Part shown: positions 43,688 through 55,499 of the stretch, piece after piece | How positions within the stretch are numbered: position 1 is the stretch's first letter | Layout of the letters: each line of letters opens with the position of its first letter | Assembly (NCBI RefSeq): GCF_945859705.1 | Contig: NC_079136.1 | Coordinates: forward strand, 120,097,028-120,161,027 | Direction of reading: 5' to 3' | Source: Episyrphus balteatus | Lineage: Eukaryota; Arthropoda; Insecta; Diptera; Syrphidae | DNA: 64,000 bases | Translations under genes and position numbers: made by a program | Notes under the pieces: generated by a model | Told to the model about the DNA's origin: nothing | What the model saw: only the letters and a program-made list of their open reading frames with translations | The model's database searches: none

Positions 43688-44767
43688 AAAATAAAATGCA
43701 CGACTGGGTCGCACGAACTTGCTCTTAGAGTTCAAATTGCTTAAATATTTAAGGGGTAATAACACCTTGTAAACCACGAAATCGAGCGTCATTTTCATCA
43801 CCGTATTAAACAAAGAAGAAATATTATTTTCTTTTGGTGTTTGTTTAGTTTAATTAAGTATATTAATAGGTAACAGAATAGGCTAATGTTAAATTTTTTA
43901 ATGATGTGAAATTTTTTAAATGGCGGTGTAGTTCAGGATGATAGTAAAATCCTGTGCTCCCATCGGGCGACCAACTAACTCCTACAGTTTTTAACCGATT
44001 GGGCTGAAATTTTGTGTGGAGCTTAAAAATACTATTCTCTAGTGAAGTAGGTACGTAAGATTTTTTTGAAATATTAAAATTTAACGATTTTATGGTCTTT
44101 TTTTCAGCGAATTTTGTTTTTGGAATGAAATAATTTTTTCAAACTAATGCCATTTCTTTAAAAATTAATATTTCAAAAAAATCCTACGTACTTCACTAGA
44201 GAATAGTATTTTTAAGCTCCACACAAAATTTCAGCCTAATCGGTTAAAAACTGTAGGAGTTAGTTGGTCGCCCGATGGGAGCACAGGATTTTACTATCAT
44301 CCTGAACTACACCGCCATTTAAAAAATTTCACATCATTAAAAAATTTAACATTAGCCTATTCTCTTACCTATTAATATACTTAATTAAACTAAACAAACA
44401 CCAAAAGAAAATATTATTTCTTCTTTGTTTTATACGCTGATGAATATGACGCTCGATTTCATGGTTTACAAGGTGTTATTAATCCTTAAGACTTTTTATA
44501 TAGGAATCGTTAGAGCCGTTTTTTTTTAAAACAATTTTTTTATAAATAATTTTTGTAAAAAAAGTTATAAAATAAAATTGGTATGCCATTTTGTAGAAAT
44601 CAATTATCAACATCTAAAAAAAAAATTTCAAAAAAATTCAATGTCCCGTTTTCGAAAATTTGATTTTTCAAAAAAAAAAAAAAATTTCAAAATTTTTTTA
44701 AAAATCCAAAAATTATTTTTTTCGAAATTTTATTTTTGGCTTAGGTATATTAAAATCATATAAATGT
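43688..44767 (-). mobile_element. Dispersed repeat family 1, copy E, interrupted by a foldback
   Basis: Minus-strand 3' part of family 1 (CAGTCGTGCATTTTATTT ends at about 43690), broken at 43753-44485 by another element and resuming to about 44767, where similarity stops. The 5' part of the repeat is missing. Confidence 0.8.
43753..44485. mobile_element. TTAA-flanked foldback with ~330-bp arms
   Basis: GGGGTAATAACACC at 43753 is inverted at 44485 (GGATTAATAACACC), and the arms stay nearly identical inward for about 330 bp around a loop near 44110. TTAA is present on both sides (43749-43752, 44486-44489) and only once in uninterrupted copies. A TTAA target is typical of piggyBac-like elements, but the end sequence alone does not prove that. 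Confidence 0.83.
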
Positions 44768-45570
44768 ATAGTACATGTAGTATAGTATAGTAAAGTAAAA
44801 ATGTATAAACACAACGAAGAGTTTCCACCAGTTAGTTAAGGTATTGAAATTAAATTATTTCGAACTTGCAAGCAAATTAAGATGATTTTGTTCCTTTATT
44901 TTCAACTATTCGAAATTTGACAATATCTGATTTTCGAACTTTTTTCAAATAAAAATCCCAAAGTACACGGGCAAAAAACAGACACTTATAGCAATTGACT
45001 TTTAGAAATCAATGTGGTAACAAAGGGTTGCTAAGTGTCTTAAAAAAAAATAAATAAATAAAAACTAAAAAATAATAATAATTACTTTCAAGACTGAACA
45101 TTGTTATCATAAGTACATTTGTATAATATAAAACCGGTGACGAGTCGGTAAAGTAAAGTTTATGTTGCAAGAGGGTTACCAGCATTCAAAATTATAATAA
45201 ACGTTGAAAAAAAAAATGAAACAAAATTTAAAAAGTTGATTAGAGAGAAGGTTGCAAAGTACATAAATAGCTCTTGTTGGAGTTATAAAGTCCACAAATT
45301 GGTTAAAGTGTTAATAAAACCATAGGGTTGCCAGAGTCAACAAACTTGAAATAAAACAAAAAAAAAAAATACTATAAATATAGGAAATCAGTACCTATAA
45401 AACTCTCATAAATATTATTAAAGTAACTTTTGAATGCATTTGTGAGTACGATAGGGCTGCCATAATTCACAAAAAACAAGAAATTAGCAAGAGCATCAAA
45501 AAATATTATGATGAGATAAGTCTAAAAATTAGTTTCATAATACTTCTTATTATAACATATTCAGTGAGTT
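44768..45570. other. AT-rich stretch with a spaced GGTTGCCA-like motif
   Basis: GGGTTGCTAA, GGGTTACCA, GGTTGCAAA, GGGTTGCCA and GGGCTGCCA lie near 45025, 45172, 45251, 45326 and 45454. No gene was recognised. Confidence 0.4.
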
Positions 45571-45574
45571 TTTA

Positions 45575-46680
45575 TTTTTTTAAATTTTTCGTAGCGTTCA
45601 AAAAATCTCAAACTTATAGAACATGTGCGCATGATTGTGCGCATACATGTGCAAAAAATTGGTATTTTAAAAATGATTTTTGACCGAATAACGGAAAAGA
45701 CAAGTTTTTTTGTCCCAAGTTTTTTGACCGTTTTTAATCGTTTTTTATTTTGATCTTTTTTTCTTCAACACATAAATGAATGAAATATATATTGTAAATA
45801 GATAATAGACAGGACTATATTTATGCAAAATTTCAAACTTTTGTTGTCATAGTTTTGAGATAACGGTAAAATAAAGTTCTATTTTCAACAGATAATATCT
45901 TTTGAACTAGAGCAGATACAAATTTTATTTAACTTTATTGAGCATCCTGATGATGTAACCTTTCATTTGGTATATCACGCATTACTGTACATTCACTACA
46001 AGCTACACAATGTTAAATTAAAAAGCTTGCGAAATACCTCAAAACAGCTGTGGAGATCTGTTGATCATGAACAGCCACCAGTAGTGACGAAATTATAAGC
46101 TTTTACATGATACACAATTTTTTATAGGTTGTCTAAAAAAAATTGGTTCAATGGCGTGAGAACATAAAATTATATGTTTTTTTTTTTGCTTTTTTTGATG
46201 AAAATTAATCGAGGTAAACAAATTCTAGCTCTTTTTGTAGATGCCTAATAGACATGATATATATAATTTGAGCTGAAGCAATAAGCTTTCAGGTGGTATA
46301 AAATTTATTATAGGTTGTTGTATCAAAAAAATGAATTTTTGGGTGATGGAAATGATTTTTTCACTTTTTTTCATAAGAAATGATTGTTTTTAATAAATTA
46401 TTTTAATACTTTTTGCGCATTGTTAAAATTTAAAAATGGTTGTATTATTTAGAAGAAATATTTGCCTTTTTAATGGTATAATTTTTTTTGTACCTAAGCT
46501 TTTAAAATCAAAAAATTAATACAATGAGAAAAGAAAAAAGGTAATTTTTTTTAGCTTTTTCTTGTAAATAATGATTGATTTTAAACATAAGCACACAACC
46601 TGTTTTCTTACGACGTTATCACGTAAAATTATCGTCCGTAAACCAGCTTTACAGACAACCTCTTTTTTTTTGCAAGAAAT
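45575..46680 (+). mobile_element. Dispersed repeat family 2, copy 2 (longest uninterrupted)
   Basis: Begins near TTCGTAGCGTTCAAAAAATC, contains ACATGTGCAAAAAATTGG, CTACAAGCTACACAATG and GAGATCTGTTG..GAACAGCCACCAG, and ends with GACGTTATCACGTAAAATT, TCGTCCGTAAACC and TTTACAGACAACCTC. The last ~70 bp match copy 3 much better than the rest. No coding frame. Confidence 0.78.
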
Positions 46681-47644
46681 ATGTCAATTTTAATCGGCAC
46701 TAGATAAATTCTTAGTTTTATGAGAAAGCAGACTAACTATCTTGGTTTTCCCGTTTCCATTTTCCCTTCTTAAAAAAAAAACTTTCATCTTCACAACATC
46801 AAAGATTCAATTTGTACTCTTAATAAAGTAAATCAACAATTTTATCCTCTTCACAATTCCTCATACCTATAGATATTGATGGACACAATTTGTCAGCTTA
46901 AAAGTTAATTACACACTCGAACGAAACCGGTATCAGTCTCATTTGTATCCGCATTATATCCTGTTTACAGTACCTACTTTGATTCCAGAGAAAAAAAAAT
47001 CAATTTACTTTGATGGCAAATGAATGGTGTTAAGATGTTCTCTTCTTTTTTTTTTTTTTGGTTTCTGACAAAATATTGAATCTTTTTCATAAATCAATTT
47101 TTGCGCAATTTCGCATAATTCTCGGGTGTAAAATTCAAGCCAACAAGATAGGATAAGAAAAAGAACAAAACACCATTCAGGACAGCATGATAATCGAATT
47201 AAGGGATTTTTGTACTTTACTTTTTTTTGATTTGGGTATAAAATTCAAGGACCAATATTGAATTTTTTTGTGGTTATTTTCTTTTTTTTCCATTGAAAAA
47301 GAAAAGTGTCTTTGCCTTTTTCATTATTAGTCCCATCATGCCTTGAGGAAGTGATTGATGAGGTGAAAAGTTTTCACGAAGGCAGGATTTTCAGAAGAAG
47401 ATAATGAGATGATTTTTTTTTTTTTTGAAAAGTTATTGATTGAGGGATTGTCAAATTGGGAATATTTATGTATATTGCATTTCTTAAAAATAAGGTTTTC
47501 AGAAAGTATTTCATTTAGGTTGAAACCAATTTCCATCAATTTTCTTTATATTTCAGTGTTTGGAAGTGGGTAATTGAAATGCCCTAGTACATTTGCACGT
47601 GTGAACAAAATATAGTCTTACCTATATGACATTTGGGAGGAGCG

Positions 47645-49040
47645 ATTATACCAATAAGCAATTGAGAATGTTAACAACACCGTTGGTGTTTTCAAGCTAC
47701 ATTAAAGATACGTTTGATATATTTGTCTGTTGATATAGAATAAAAGCTCTTATTAACCTATAAAAATGGAGCATAAATTATAAATTTTTAATAATTTTAT
47801 CATTATACCAATCAGCAAAGTAATAAACATAAGACATTTTTCATGTTTTTTTTACAATCACTTAGCCAATTGTATGTAGATTGGCTAAGTGATTAAGAAA
47901 ATATAAGGAAATATTGTGAAACCTACTAATTTTCAAAAATAATGTTGTTTATACCAATCATTGAACAAGTAAATATGTATGATAAATTTTTGACATTTGC
48001 GTCTATAAAACACTTAAAGCAAAAATGCTTTAAGTTTAATGGTTTTTATGACTGTAGATTTTATACCAATAAGAAACCAAGAACGATGTTTTTTCACATG
48101 ACTAACATTAGAGACTTACTTAAAATGTAAAATATTAAAGAACTCATGTACAAATCATCAATTTTGAATACTTCTCATTTTTATACCAATCACTAAACAA
48201 GTACAAAATTGCAGGTCATTTTGAAATTTGAAAAAAAAAAAATAATAAAAACAAATGGTAGAACACATTACTTTTAAAAGTCTATGGTTTATTTTATACC
48301 AATCATTTAATAAGCTAATAAAACATTTAAATCTATGATTGACACAGGTACAATACAAGAATTATGAAAAAAGAAACTAACCAACTTTTCTTAGTTTAAT
48401 AGTTTTCAAATTTGTAGCTTTTATACCAATATAAAAAAAAACCACTATTATAACATTAGAAACTTACTTAAAATTTAAAACAATTCATGAAAAAGCTTCA
48501 AATTTTAAAAATTTTCATTTTTATACCAATAAATAAACATGGTTACAAATGTTTATGTTTGTTATTTTTATGCATCAGTCATTTATCAGTTTTCATTTAA
48601 ATGTGAAAAATCTACAAATTACTGAAAAATTATTTTTTCTACAAATCAAGTTTTTATACCAATTAGTAAATGAATACACAAAGCAGGTTTTTTTTGGGTT
48701 TTGTCTATTACTTTTTCTACAAATCAAGTTTTTATACCAATTAGTAAATGATACACAAAGCAGGTATTTTTTTGGGTTTTGTCTATCAATTACCTAAAAG
48801 GTAGGCTTTAAGAAGAAAAATCATTCATATATAAATCATTAAATAATAACCCTAATAACGTTTATACCATTCAACGAACAGAAGACAAACGCCAACTAAC
48901 TAACTAATTACTGGAATAAATAAATTTACCAACATTTTTATCTGCCAAATAGTTAATTTATAGGTGCTTTAAATATATACAGAGTATACAATTTATATAT
49001 GTGTGTTATGTGAATAAGTTTTTTATATTTTATACCATTC
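47645..49040. repeat. TTATACCAAT motif cluster 1 (12 copies)
   Basis: TTATACCAAT (or ..CCATT in the last two) lies near 47647, 47804, 47949, 48061, 48181, 48293, 48420, 48524, 48652, 48731, 48861 and 49029, all on the + strand, 80-170 bases apart. Several copies extend to CAATCAxTxAAcAAGTA, as in an ancient tandem repeat of about 110-130 bp whose other positions have drifted. The copies at 48.65 and 48.73 kb form a recent 78-bp duplication. Confidence 0.8.
47856..47894. repeat. Perfect 15-bp hairpin
   Basis: AATCACTTAGCCAAT, a 9-base loop, then ATTGGCTAAGTGATT. It lies inside the TTATACCAAT cluster between two motif copies. Confidence 0.9.
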
Positions 49041-49044
49041 AGGT

Positions 49045-51350
49045 GTACACATACAATAAGCCCTTAACTATGAAAAAGTCACAAGAAATTAATTTTTTTT
49101 AAATGAAATTGTTTCTATCTTTTAACTCAAAATAATGTGTAAATATCCAAATCCAGCTCCTGGAAATTTTGGCAGGAAATTAATCCTTAATCAAGGACCA
49201 AAATATCGTATTCTTTGAAACTTAAACAAAGATGTTTAAGGGACTTTTCGTTTTCGTGTCGTGAATATAAGCCTAAAACTTTTCATCCTTCTAAGAGAAA
49301 ATACTTTTCTTCCTTTCCTGAAAATTAATCTAAAACAAATCAATGAAATCAGGAAAATTTTTGTTCCTTCCCAATTTAGTAGATATTTTATGGGTCAACT
49401 GTTTTGACCTTAACGAATTAGAAACATATTTGTATCACATACATACAACTAACTGTCAATATTATTTCACAAAAAATGAACCGAAAAGGACTCTAATCAG
49501 GATACAGGTCAAACACACACACACACACACACGCACATAAAACTACATTTACATTTTTGTTGGGGAAAAAAAAAGAGAGAAACGGAAAAAGGAAAGGATA
49601 TGTCTCCAATATATAGATTCCTGAATGAAATTGACCAAAACATTACGTGTCCCAGTTCTTGTCTCGTTTAGTTTTGCTTTTTTTTATTTTTCATTTATTT
49701 CTTGAGACTTGATTTCTTGTGTGTAGAGAAATAAAAGTGAATATATTTAGGTTGAGTGAAAGAAGTAATAAAATAACAAAAAAAAAAAAAAAAAAAACAT
49801 CAAGAAACATTCAATAGGAGGTTAGGAAATTGATGTGACAGGATGAAAAAACCAAAGGAGGTGAGATATGAAACAAAAACGATTTAGACATATTCAAGGA
49901 CATTCCTTTATTTTCCACGATAAAAAAAGCTTTTTTTTTTGATACATTTCGATTTTTCAATGTAAGCAGATATATCAAGGTAAAATAATCGACTATCATT
50001 TTATATCAAGTGGGGATTGAAGTTGATGTCAGTAAAAATGGAGGTTATAAATTGAAAAACCATTTCTTTGCATTTCATGTAACGCATCACTTGCAATAAA
50101 TATGTATATCCTTGGACCACCTACGAGTTTCCAAGCCTAGCCTTGGTACAAGCAGATGAACTTTAACATTATGCCTCTTAATACCGCAGTTGAGGTTAAA
50201 TGTTAAACATACAAACTTTTTGTGACGAAGCGTTACACTCCGCATTCCGATAGTATCCAATCCCCCGACTAAAAGTGTACCGTGCAAACAAAAGACCTAA
50301 AGAACTTACAAATATTCCAAGTGTACAAAATTCAGAGACCGAGAATATAACTTTAAAACGTAATAATCAGTTTACAGTACCAAGACCAGCTACCATAAAT
50401 CAACATCATCAAGTTTAAGCAGCTATTAAACCGAATTTTCATACTTTTTTATCTTTTGATTTTTATAATTCACATTCACATGTTTTTATCATAAAATAAG
50501 TTAAGCAGAAGCAAGACTTATTTCAACTGCATTATAGCAAAAAGGCTCAATTCAAAATTGAAATGAAACACCATTTTTGAAGCAAACGAAATATGGAGGA
50601 AATTTTTTGAAAATGTTATCCCTTGCGGTCTTAGCTGGTTTGATGTTTGTTTTATTAAGTTTACTTTTTTAAATTAAAAAAAATGTTTACTCTGGTGTAT
50701 ACGTGTTTTTTTGTTTTTGAAATTCTATTTTAATGCCTTTTTAATAGTGTGCATTTCTCTCATTTAAAAAAAATATAAAATTAAAAAAAAAAAAAAAACA
50801 TTTTATGAAAATATATTTCTAATGTAATTTTTTTCCCCTTATATTCATTCATTTCTTTCTGACAGCTGCTGACAAAGATTGAATTCAATTTAAATGAATT
50901 AAATTATTCCTTACAACATGAAGGTTCTTCTTCAATGAAAATATAAAAATGTACTTCAATCAAATTTTTATTATTTATTCTTTTAAAACTGAAATTTTGC
51001 TACACTTAAAAACAACATTGACCTTTTCTTATTCAAATATAAAAACGAATGTACCTTCAGCTTACATCTACAAAGAAATATATTTAATGATGTTAAAAAT
51101 AAATCCCAAATCCATTGACTTTGATAAATATTAATACAAGAAAAATTATTCTTCTTTGTTAAATTGATGTCTTGAAGAACATAAATATTCATTTTTTATA
51201 ACTTTATTTTTTTTTATTAATAAGGAAGAAGAAGAAGAAGGGAATTTAAAGGGAAAATATTTTGATTCTGTTTGGATTTTCTTTTTGATTTTGAATTCAT
51301 TGGTATATTTAACTTAGTTAAATATTTTTTGTTCATAAATGTTCAATTAA
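49045..51350. other. Stretch without a recognised gene; (CA)n at 49512-49533
   Basis: It contains a CA microsatellite near 49512, an A-run near 49780, and a less AT-rich single-copy segment at 50090-50290. That segment has a 66-codon minus-strand frame with no recognisable domain, so it is not called a gene. Confidence 0.45.
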
Positions 51351-51363
51351 TTCAAATTTTTAT

Positions 51364-52446
51364 GTATTATACCATTAAAATCCTTTTCAATATTATACCG
51401 GCTAAATGGTATAAAATGATTTTATTATTAGCTTTTTACATATTTAAACCTTTCTTTAAAAAATACTGTTTTTAAAACAAATGACAATGCCAATTAGCTG
51501 GTTTATTTTGTTTATACCAATAAGCTTATACCAATAACAAAATCAAAAGGCATAATTTGTTTATTTTTATTTTTCAATTTATTAAACAACAGACATATTT
51601 CTATGTATTTGTTAAATGGTTGGTAAAAACTGGTCTAATTATTAGAACAATAGTGAAGTCTCTCTTAGAATTTCTGTGTAACCTATTTAAGTTCTGAAAA
51701 ATTTTTCTGAGTAGTAACATTTGTCAAATAGCATTTCCTTACCACCAACAAATTTATACCAATAAATTATTCAAAAACCATATTAAATTAAAAATCAAAT
51801 TGCAAACCTTTTTAGATAAAAATAAATTGCTAACGCAATTACACAGAAGCTAACATTTTTTTTGTGTAATTGGTATAAACTTCATTTGATTAGTTTAATT
51901 TTTAATTTAATGCCTAGAATGGGTTATAAACTAACCAAAAAATTGAAAAAAATGGTTATTTAAAAAAACTTACTTTAAATTCCAAGTACAAAAAGCGGGT
52001 TCTTTAAATACCGAGAAGAAAAGGAACCTCATATCTGGTCCTTTTTTTTTTAGACTTTGATTTTTACCGACAAATTACTGGCAGTTTATTTGGTATAAAC
52101 TAGTCTAATATAATGTGAGTTCTTGTCAATTTATTTTTTTTGTTGTCTTAAATAATGACAAATTTGTGCCATCATTTAATAGGTGCAAAAAGTTACTACT
52201 TTTTATACCAATCACCTTATACCAACTGCTACATAAACAATTTGGTCTTGTTTTGATGTTTTATTGAGTTTTTTTTTAAGTAAGAAACTTATAAATGCTT
52301 TGCAGTTCACAATCTTTTCTAAATCATTAAGCTAGTTTAACTAAAAGCTGATTGGTATAAACTAGTCTGAGGCACATAAGACGATCAGTGTATTTGTATC
52401 TAAACTCTAACGTGCGGTCATCAATTTTCTTGTTTATACCAATCAA
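51364..52446. repeat. TTATACCAAT motif cluster 2 (about 11 copies, both strands)
   Basis: + strand copies or variants near 51366, 51394, 51513, 51526, 51757, 52203, 52216 and 52434; complementary ATTGGTATAAAC or TTGGTATAAACTAGTC near 51870, 52090 and 52352, and TGGTATAAAATG at 51407. Mixed orientation distinguishes it from cluster 1. Confidence 0.75.
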
Positions 52447-52449
52447 TGG

Positions 52450-54290
52450 CACATTACATTCTTCTAAAATTTGTATTTTGTTTCAATATAATAATTTTCT
52501 TAGAAGAAGGAAAACCACAGTTTAATTTGTTTTAATTTCAAAAGTTCTTTACTTTAAATATTTTCTTAGAACAAACATTTTAACTAAATAAATGTAAATT
52601 ACTAAATACACACACATGTTCACATTTCAATTATTCTGTTGACCACAAAAGAGTTACACAAATGATTCGTGTCATTAAATTTTAGAAAGACCAAACTAAT
52701 CAAGAAAATTTCATACCATGAAAATTATTCAACCACAAAGAAAATATTTAACAAAACCTTGAACCTTTTGGATTGAGAATTTTCACCAAAAAAAAAAAAA
52801 AAGATAATAAAACTAGAAACCATATTGGGATAACCCTTTTAGACCCATTACACACTTATCCTTTAAGATTAAACAAAAATTTGTTAGGTAAATTGACCCA
52901 ATAAGATGACCTATGTCATCAGGTTTAATGTTGTGCTCTAAGAGGATTTTCCGGAAATTAAAAAAAAAAAAATTAAAAGAAAACATAAAAGAAGACAAAA
53001 AAGTGTTCAGTTGGTTTTTGTGTGAAAGATACAAAAAAAGGATGAATTTAGAGGTTGTTAAAATCTTTTCTTCTTTGACTGTAAAATGTGTCTTTTGTTG
53101 TAAAATACACGAAAGAATGAAAAATTGAAAATAATAAAACTGTTTCAAAAGGAACCTTATTTAGAAGGAGAGCGAGGAAAATCAAGTGAAAGTATAATTT
53201 TTTTGAGATCCGATCAATCTTTTAGCAATTAATTGCTAGCAACTTTTTCCCTTCAAATTGAGGAGCGTTTTTTTCAAAACTCAACAAATTTAATGTTTTT
53301 TTTCAAGTTTTTTCAGGGAAGGTTTTTTGTTTCCTATTTGAATACAAAACCAAATTTTCAAAAAATAGAAACCAGGATTTGTTCTTTCTTGCAAAGCTTA
53401 ATCGATAGGCTTAATTTTTATTTGCAGATTTGGAACGAATTTTCTTTATGTTGAACATGAAAACACCGAGTTTCTTCAAAATGAAACAAATCCAAAAGTG
53501 CACTTTTTCTACCTAACGTTACAACTTTTTATGCATAATAGGTATATGAATAAGTGAAATCAATCAACCCATGTCAAAACTACAATAATATTGATATTTA
53601 AAAATAGATAAGTCTTTCCAACAGCAGACAAACTTTATTAAGCTTGGCAAAAACCTGCTATTTTGTTTATAGTTTTGCAAAACCTCGTAGTATTTTGTTG
53701 AGTTTTGAAAAACCTCCATGAATTTTGTATTGGTTTTGTTGAGTTTTGAAAAAAAAAACGATTTTCTTAAACATTTTTTTTAAATAAAAACTATTAGCTT
53801 TTATAATATTTTTATTTCCATATAATATTTATTACAAATATGTATATGTTGTTCTCAAGAAATACTTTAATTTCTTTAAAAAGTGTTCATTAAAATCGTT
53901 TCAGTTGTTTACATGTGAAACGGTTCTACAATAGGTATATATAATTTTTCATATTTCAAAAAATTTATTTTACAGCGTCTAAATACACATAAACAGACAG
54001 AAACAATTTTGGAATGCCATGCCTGATTGAAATTTCGAGGTAATTTTTTTTAGAATTAAAAAAATCGAGGCTCTGAGAAATTCAAAATAGTAAGTTTTCA
54101 TCACGTCCGTCTGTGCATCTGTCCATCTGGTAAACTGCCCAAACGCGTTGAGGTACTTTCTCAAATTTTAGTAGGTACTGATAATATTTATAGATTTCTA
54201 AAACTTGCTTTTATTTTTATTTTAATGTCTTCCTCCACCAAAGCAACTTTATTTGAAGCGGTTATAAAAAAAAAAAGTTCTTTTTCTCCA
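52450..54290. other. AT-rich stretch, no gene recognised
   Basis: Only short chance frames. A CGTCCGTCTGTGCATCTGTC string near 54105 looks like an eroded family 1 fragment. Confidence 0.4.
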
Positions 54291-54296
54291 ACAGAA

Positions 54297-55238
54297 TATT
54301 TTTTTTACTTGCGATATAGGTACTATATATCAAGTTATGTATTCGTACAAAAAAAAAAGTTGAGATAACATTTTTCATTGACATTACGATGGTAGACAAA
54401 GCCAAAAAAGTAGGTCCCGGAAGTCCGTCTGTCTGTCTGTCTGTCTGTATACGAACCTACAGCCTAAACGGATGGACCGATTTATGTCAAACTTGGTATG
54501 TAGCGTTATTTGGCGACTCTCCAGAGGGGTTTTTGGAATAAATTTTTTTGGACCAAAAATAACTGTACTTGTCATATATCGATTTTAGTAAAATTGAAAT
54601 ATCTCAAAAACGGCTCTAACGATTTTGTTTAAAAAATTCAAATGATAGTTTTAAGCTAAGGTCTATCTTTTAATGAAAATTTTTTTTTGAAAATCATTAT
54701 TAACGGTACCTGCCATAGAACCGTTTTTTTTTTTCAAATCCAATTATCTCCGAAACTGCTTATTCGATTTCAACGAAACTTTTTGTGAAGAAGCATTTCT
54801 ATAATTTAAATATAAACCAAGAATAAAATTTTCAAAAAAATAAAAAAATAAATAAAATAAATTTTGAAAAATCAAATTTTCGAATACGGGACATTGAATT
54901 TTTTTGAAATTTTGTTTTAAGATGCCGATTAGTGATTTCTACAAAATGGCATACCAATTTTATTTTAAAACTTTTTTTCCAAAAAATTATTTATAAAAAA
55001 TTAGTTTTTTAAAAAACAGCTCTAACGATTTTGAAATTTTTTTTTTTAAATGCATCTTAATATATCAGTCAAAACTGCATACTTGTTTTGGAGGGCGATT
55101 TGATTTCAGATTTTATTTTATTTTTTTTTTAAACGAATTTTATTTTTTTTCCAAATTTCTATATAAAAAGTCTTAAAAATTTAAGCAACTTTAACTCTAA
55201 GAGCAAGTTCGTGCGACCCAGTCGTGCATTTTATTTAT
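54297..55238 (+). mobile_element. Dispersed repeat family 1, copy D
   Basis: Nearly identical to copy B over its whole length, with the same start, a TCTG run near 54427-54447 and the same CAGTCGTGCATTTTATTT end. The close match suggests recent activity or gene conversion. Confidence 0.88.
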
Positions 55239-55331
55239 TTTTGACTTTATCCCAAAAGACAAGTTTTCTTTCAAAAATTTTGTTTTATATAATAAAAATT
55301 TATCCCCTCAAGATCATAATAGTATGTACCT

Positions 55332-55490
55332 TAGGGTGGGTAAAAAATGATTTGGTACTCCGAAAAATCGATTGCTAGACCCCTCTAGAATATACACACC
55401 AAATATGAGCTCTTTATATTAATGGGAAGGTCCTCCGTTTTGCAATGTACCAAATCAAAAAAAAGAATTTCGATTTTTTGACCCACCCTA
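55332..55490. mobile_element. 159-bp MITE with TAGGGTGGGT ends
   Basis: TAGGGTGGGT at 55332 is inverted at 55481-55490, and ATGTACCT is duplicated exactly outside (55324-55331, 55491-55498). The 8-bp duplication fits a hAT-like MITE. Confidence 0.82.
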
Positions 55491-55499
55491 ATGTACCTT

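Noticed and set aside
47645..49040. CRISPR-like array because of regularly spaced TTATACCAAT
   Set aside because: The repeated core is only about 10 bases with variable spacing and an evidently eukaryotic context; no cas genes.
50087..50287. 66-codon minus-strand frame in less AT-rich DNA
   Set aside because: No recognisable domain or convincing splice sites; kept only as a remark on the region.
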